Below the pieces are notes generated by a model that saw only the letters and a program-made list of their open reading frames with translations, was not told the DNA's origin and searched no databases. From Artocarpus heterophyllus (lineage: Eukaryota; Streptophyta; Magnoliopsida; Rosales; Moraceae), in the NCBI GenBank assembly GCA_025403435.1, contig CM046333.1:16331770-16395769 (forward strand): a stretch of 64,000 nucleotides of DNA, written 5' to 3'. The position numbers and the translations under genes are program-made. Positions 62,901 through 64,000 of this stretch are shown in pieces (position 1 is the first letter of the stretch; every line of letters starts with the position of its first letter).

Positions 62901-63349
62901 GTGACGGTCAGGATCCTGAAGCGCTTAGTCAATTTCAGGTTTTAGAAACGGAAACCAGCCCTTATTCCTTGGAGATAATGGTTGATGGAGCTTATGGAAA
63001 TCTACCATTGTCAACTGAAGATGTTAGTATGTTCGAGAAACAGAAAAAACGGACGGTGTCTCCGCTAGATAATGTCACTTCTAGAAAAGTGCAGAAGATG
63101 CAAAGTGAGAATAGGCTAAACTCTCTCTCTGAGATGGCACACCTTGTTGTGGAATTGGCAAAGAAAGAGAACAAGAGTGATCATGCCATAGAAATTGCAA
63201 TTGATGCGCTCCAGGCTATACCAGATATGGATGATGAGCTTCTTTTGGATGCTTGTGATCTGTTAGAAGATGAGAGGAAAGCAAAGACATTCTTGGCACT
63301 CGATTTTTCGCTGCGAAAGAAATGGTTACTTAGAAAGCTTCGTCCATAG
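59996..63349 (+). CDS. Four-fold Myb/SANT-like domain protein
   Basis: Eight exons (59996-60328, 60406-60556, 60642-60982, 61105-61255, 61338-61678, 61903-62029, 62303-62643, 62780-63349) join to 784 residues. Exons 1, 3, 5 and 7 each encode one Myb/SANT-like domain (Myb_DNA-bind_3 type). Shared words are YWTPxMxRYxIDLMLxQ, FxxQAWxDMLxxFNAxF, L+xRYxxL, and GFSWDExRQMVxADDxVWDAYxK. Exons 2, 4, 6 and 8 start with a HPDARSYR-like linker. The C-terminus (about 690-784) has a helical EMAHLVVELAKKE segment and DDELLLDACDLLEDE before RKKWLLRKLRP. Relatives include At2g24960 (from memory) and L10-interacting Myb proteins. DNA binding in the nucleus is expected; targets are unknown. The exon 4 donor appears to be GC (GCAG|GCAACT), supported by its 151-nt length equalling exon 2. 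Confidence 0.88.
61742..61886. repeat. Dispersed TGTTTGG-type repeat, copy L, in the Myb/SANT gene
   Basis: It lies in the intron between exons 5 and 6. GTGTAAAGCTCTCATATGC and ATGTAAAGCTCTCACATGC are direct copies. Ends are TAGTTTGGC and TTTCCAAATAC. It is one of the two best-preserved copies, with 48645-48810. Confidence 0.65.
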
Positions 63350-64000
63350 TTGTAACCCCTCTCTGCTTTGACAGTGGGACATAGGTTTTTAGGTGGTCTC
63401 TCGCTTCCAGTACCATTGGTAATGTTTATCGCATTTTCAACGTATTTCTTGTTTTGTTTTACCCACTTCTATGTCATGGTATGAGATTAGCAAAATTTTC
63501 AGAGCTTTTTCCTGCAACTACAGTGGTATATCTGTACTGTGTTTTGCTAGTCGTGCTGCAAATTAAATCCAAGCACTCTCGTAGCAAAATATTTTGCACT
63601 CTTTTATTTACATTTTTATTTGTCTAATGTCAATATGAGAACTTGGTTTGAACCCAAAAAAAAAAAAAAAAAACCAAGCAGTTTTTGTACTTTTTGGTCC
63701 AAATTAATTTTAATAGTTTTTTTTTTTTCCTCACAAAATTTGATAACTGGCTTCCCACATGCCCTCAGAGGCTTCCCTTGGAGCAAAAATAATGCTAAGA
63801 AATAGCCAGCGTTTATTCGCAGGATTACGCTTAATGAAGTGAAGACGTCTTTTACGATAGAAGAATTGCCCAAATAGTTAGCACAGCAAGCAATTCAGCA
63901 ATAGCAATTGAACATCAATTACGCCAAGGACTAGCATAAAAAGTACGTAGTAAGTGTCACAAAAATGTTTATGCAAATTGTGAATATTTGCAAGTGAAAA
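63350..64000. other. Myb/SANT 3' region and downstream spacer
   Basis: Probable 3' UTR to about 63620, then A- and T-runs. No further gene was recognised before the window edge. Confidence 0.45.

Overview
The window is nuclear DNA from a flowering plant, most likely a eudicot. Genes are split by GT-AG (and a few apparent GC-AG) introns, intergenic DNA is AT-rich, and both Ty3/gypsy and Ty1/copia retrotransposons are present. The genes match plant families. No tRNA, rRNA, CRISPR array or bacterial-style operon was seen. The species cannot be named from the sequence.

Layout from left to right. 1-1000: end of a gypsy-type LTR in minus orientation, cut by the window edge. 1001-7130: AT-rich DNA with several nested tandem duplications and dispersed repeats. 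7131-10146: EMC4-like ER membrane insertase subunit, six exons. 11333-11635: single-exon cytochrome-b5-like steroid/heme-binding protein (MSBP3/MAPR type). 15571-18120: UBP22-like ubiquitin protease of the SAGA deubiquitination module, three exons. 19073-19700: decayed non-LTR RNase H fragment. 22133-25088: folate-biopterin transporter, five exons.

25700-37220: a dead L-type lectin receptor kinase on the minus strand. It is split near its signal peptide by a complete 9.1 kb Tekay-like gypsy element (27985-37094, target duplication AGAAG). 39857-40670: 6-phosphogluconate dehydrogenase 5' fragment, internally duplicated. 41160-47854: complete 6.7 kb copia element in minus orientation (target duplication AGGTG). 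49848-54364: HAK5-like high-affinity potassium transporter on the minus strand, eight exons. 59996-63349: a protein with four tandem Myb/SANT-like domains, eight exons, built by repeated duplication of an exon pair.

The host genes do not form one pathway. They are independent housekeeping, transport or regulatory genes separated by transposon-derived DNA. The less expected signals are: (i) the exon-pair amplification in the Myb/SANT gene; (ii) in-frame stops in the gypsy element that are almost all TAG; (iii) a short dispersed family with TGTTTGG-type ends and an internal duplicated motif, including copies inside introns; (iv) six near-palindromes in the copia leader; (v) three apparent GC-AG introns among about 25. 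All exon boundaries were read by eye from splice sites and protein continuity. Gene names are family assignments from memory of homologues, not database hits.
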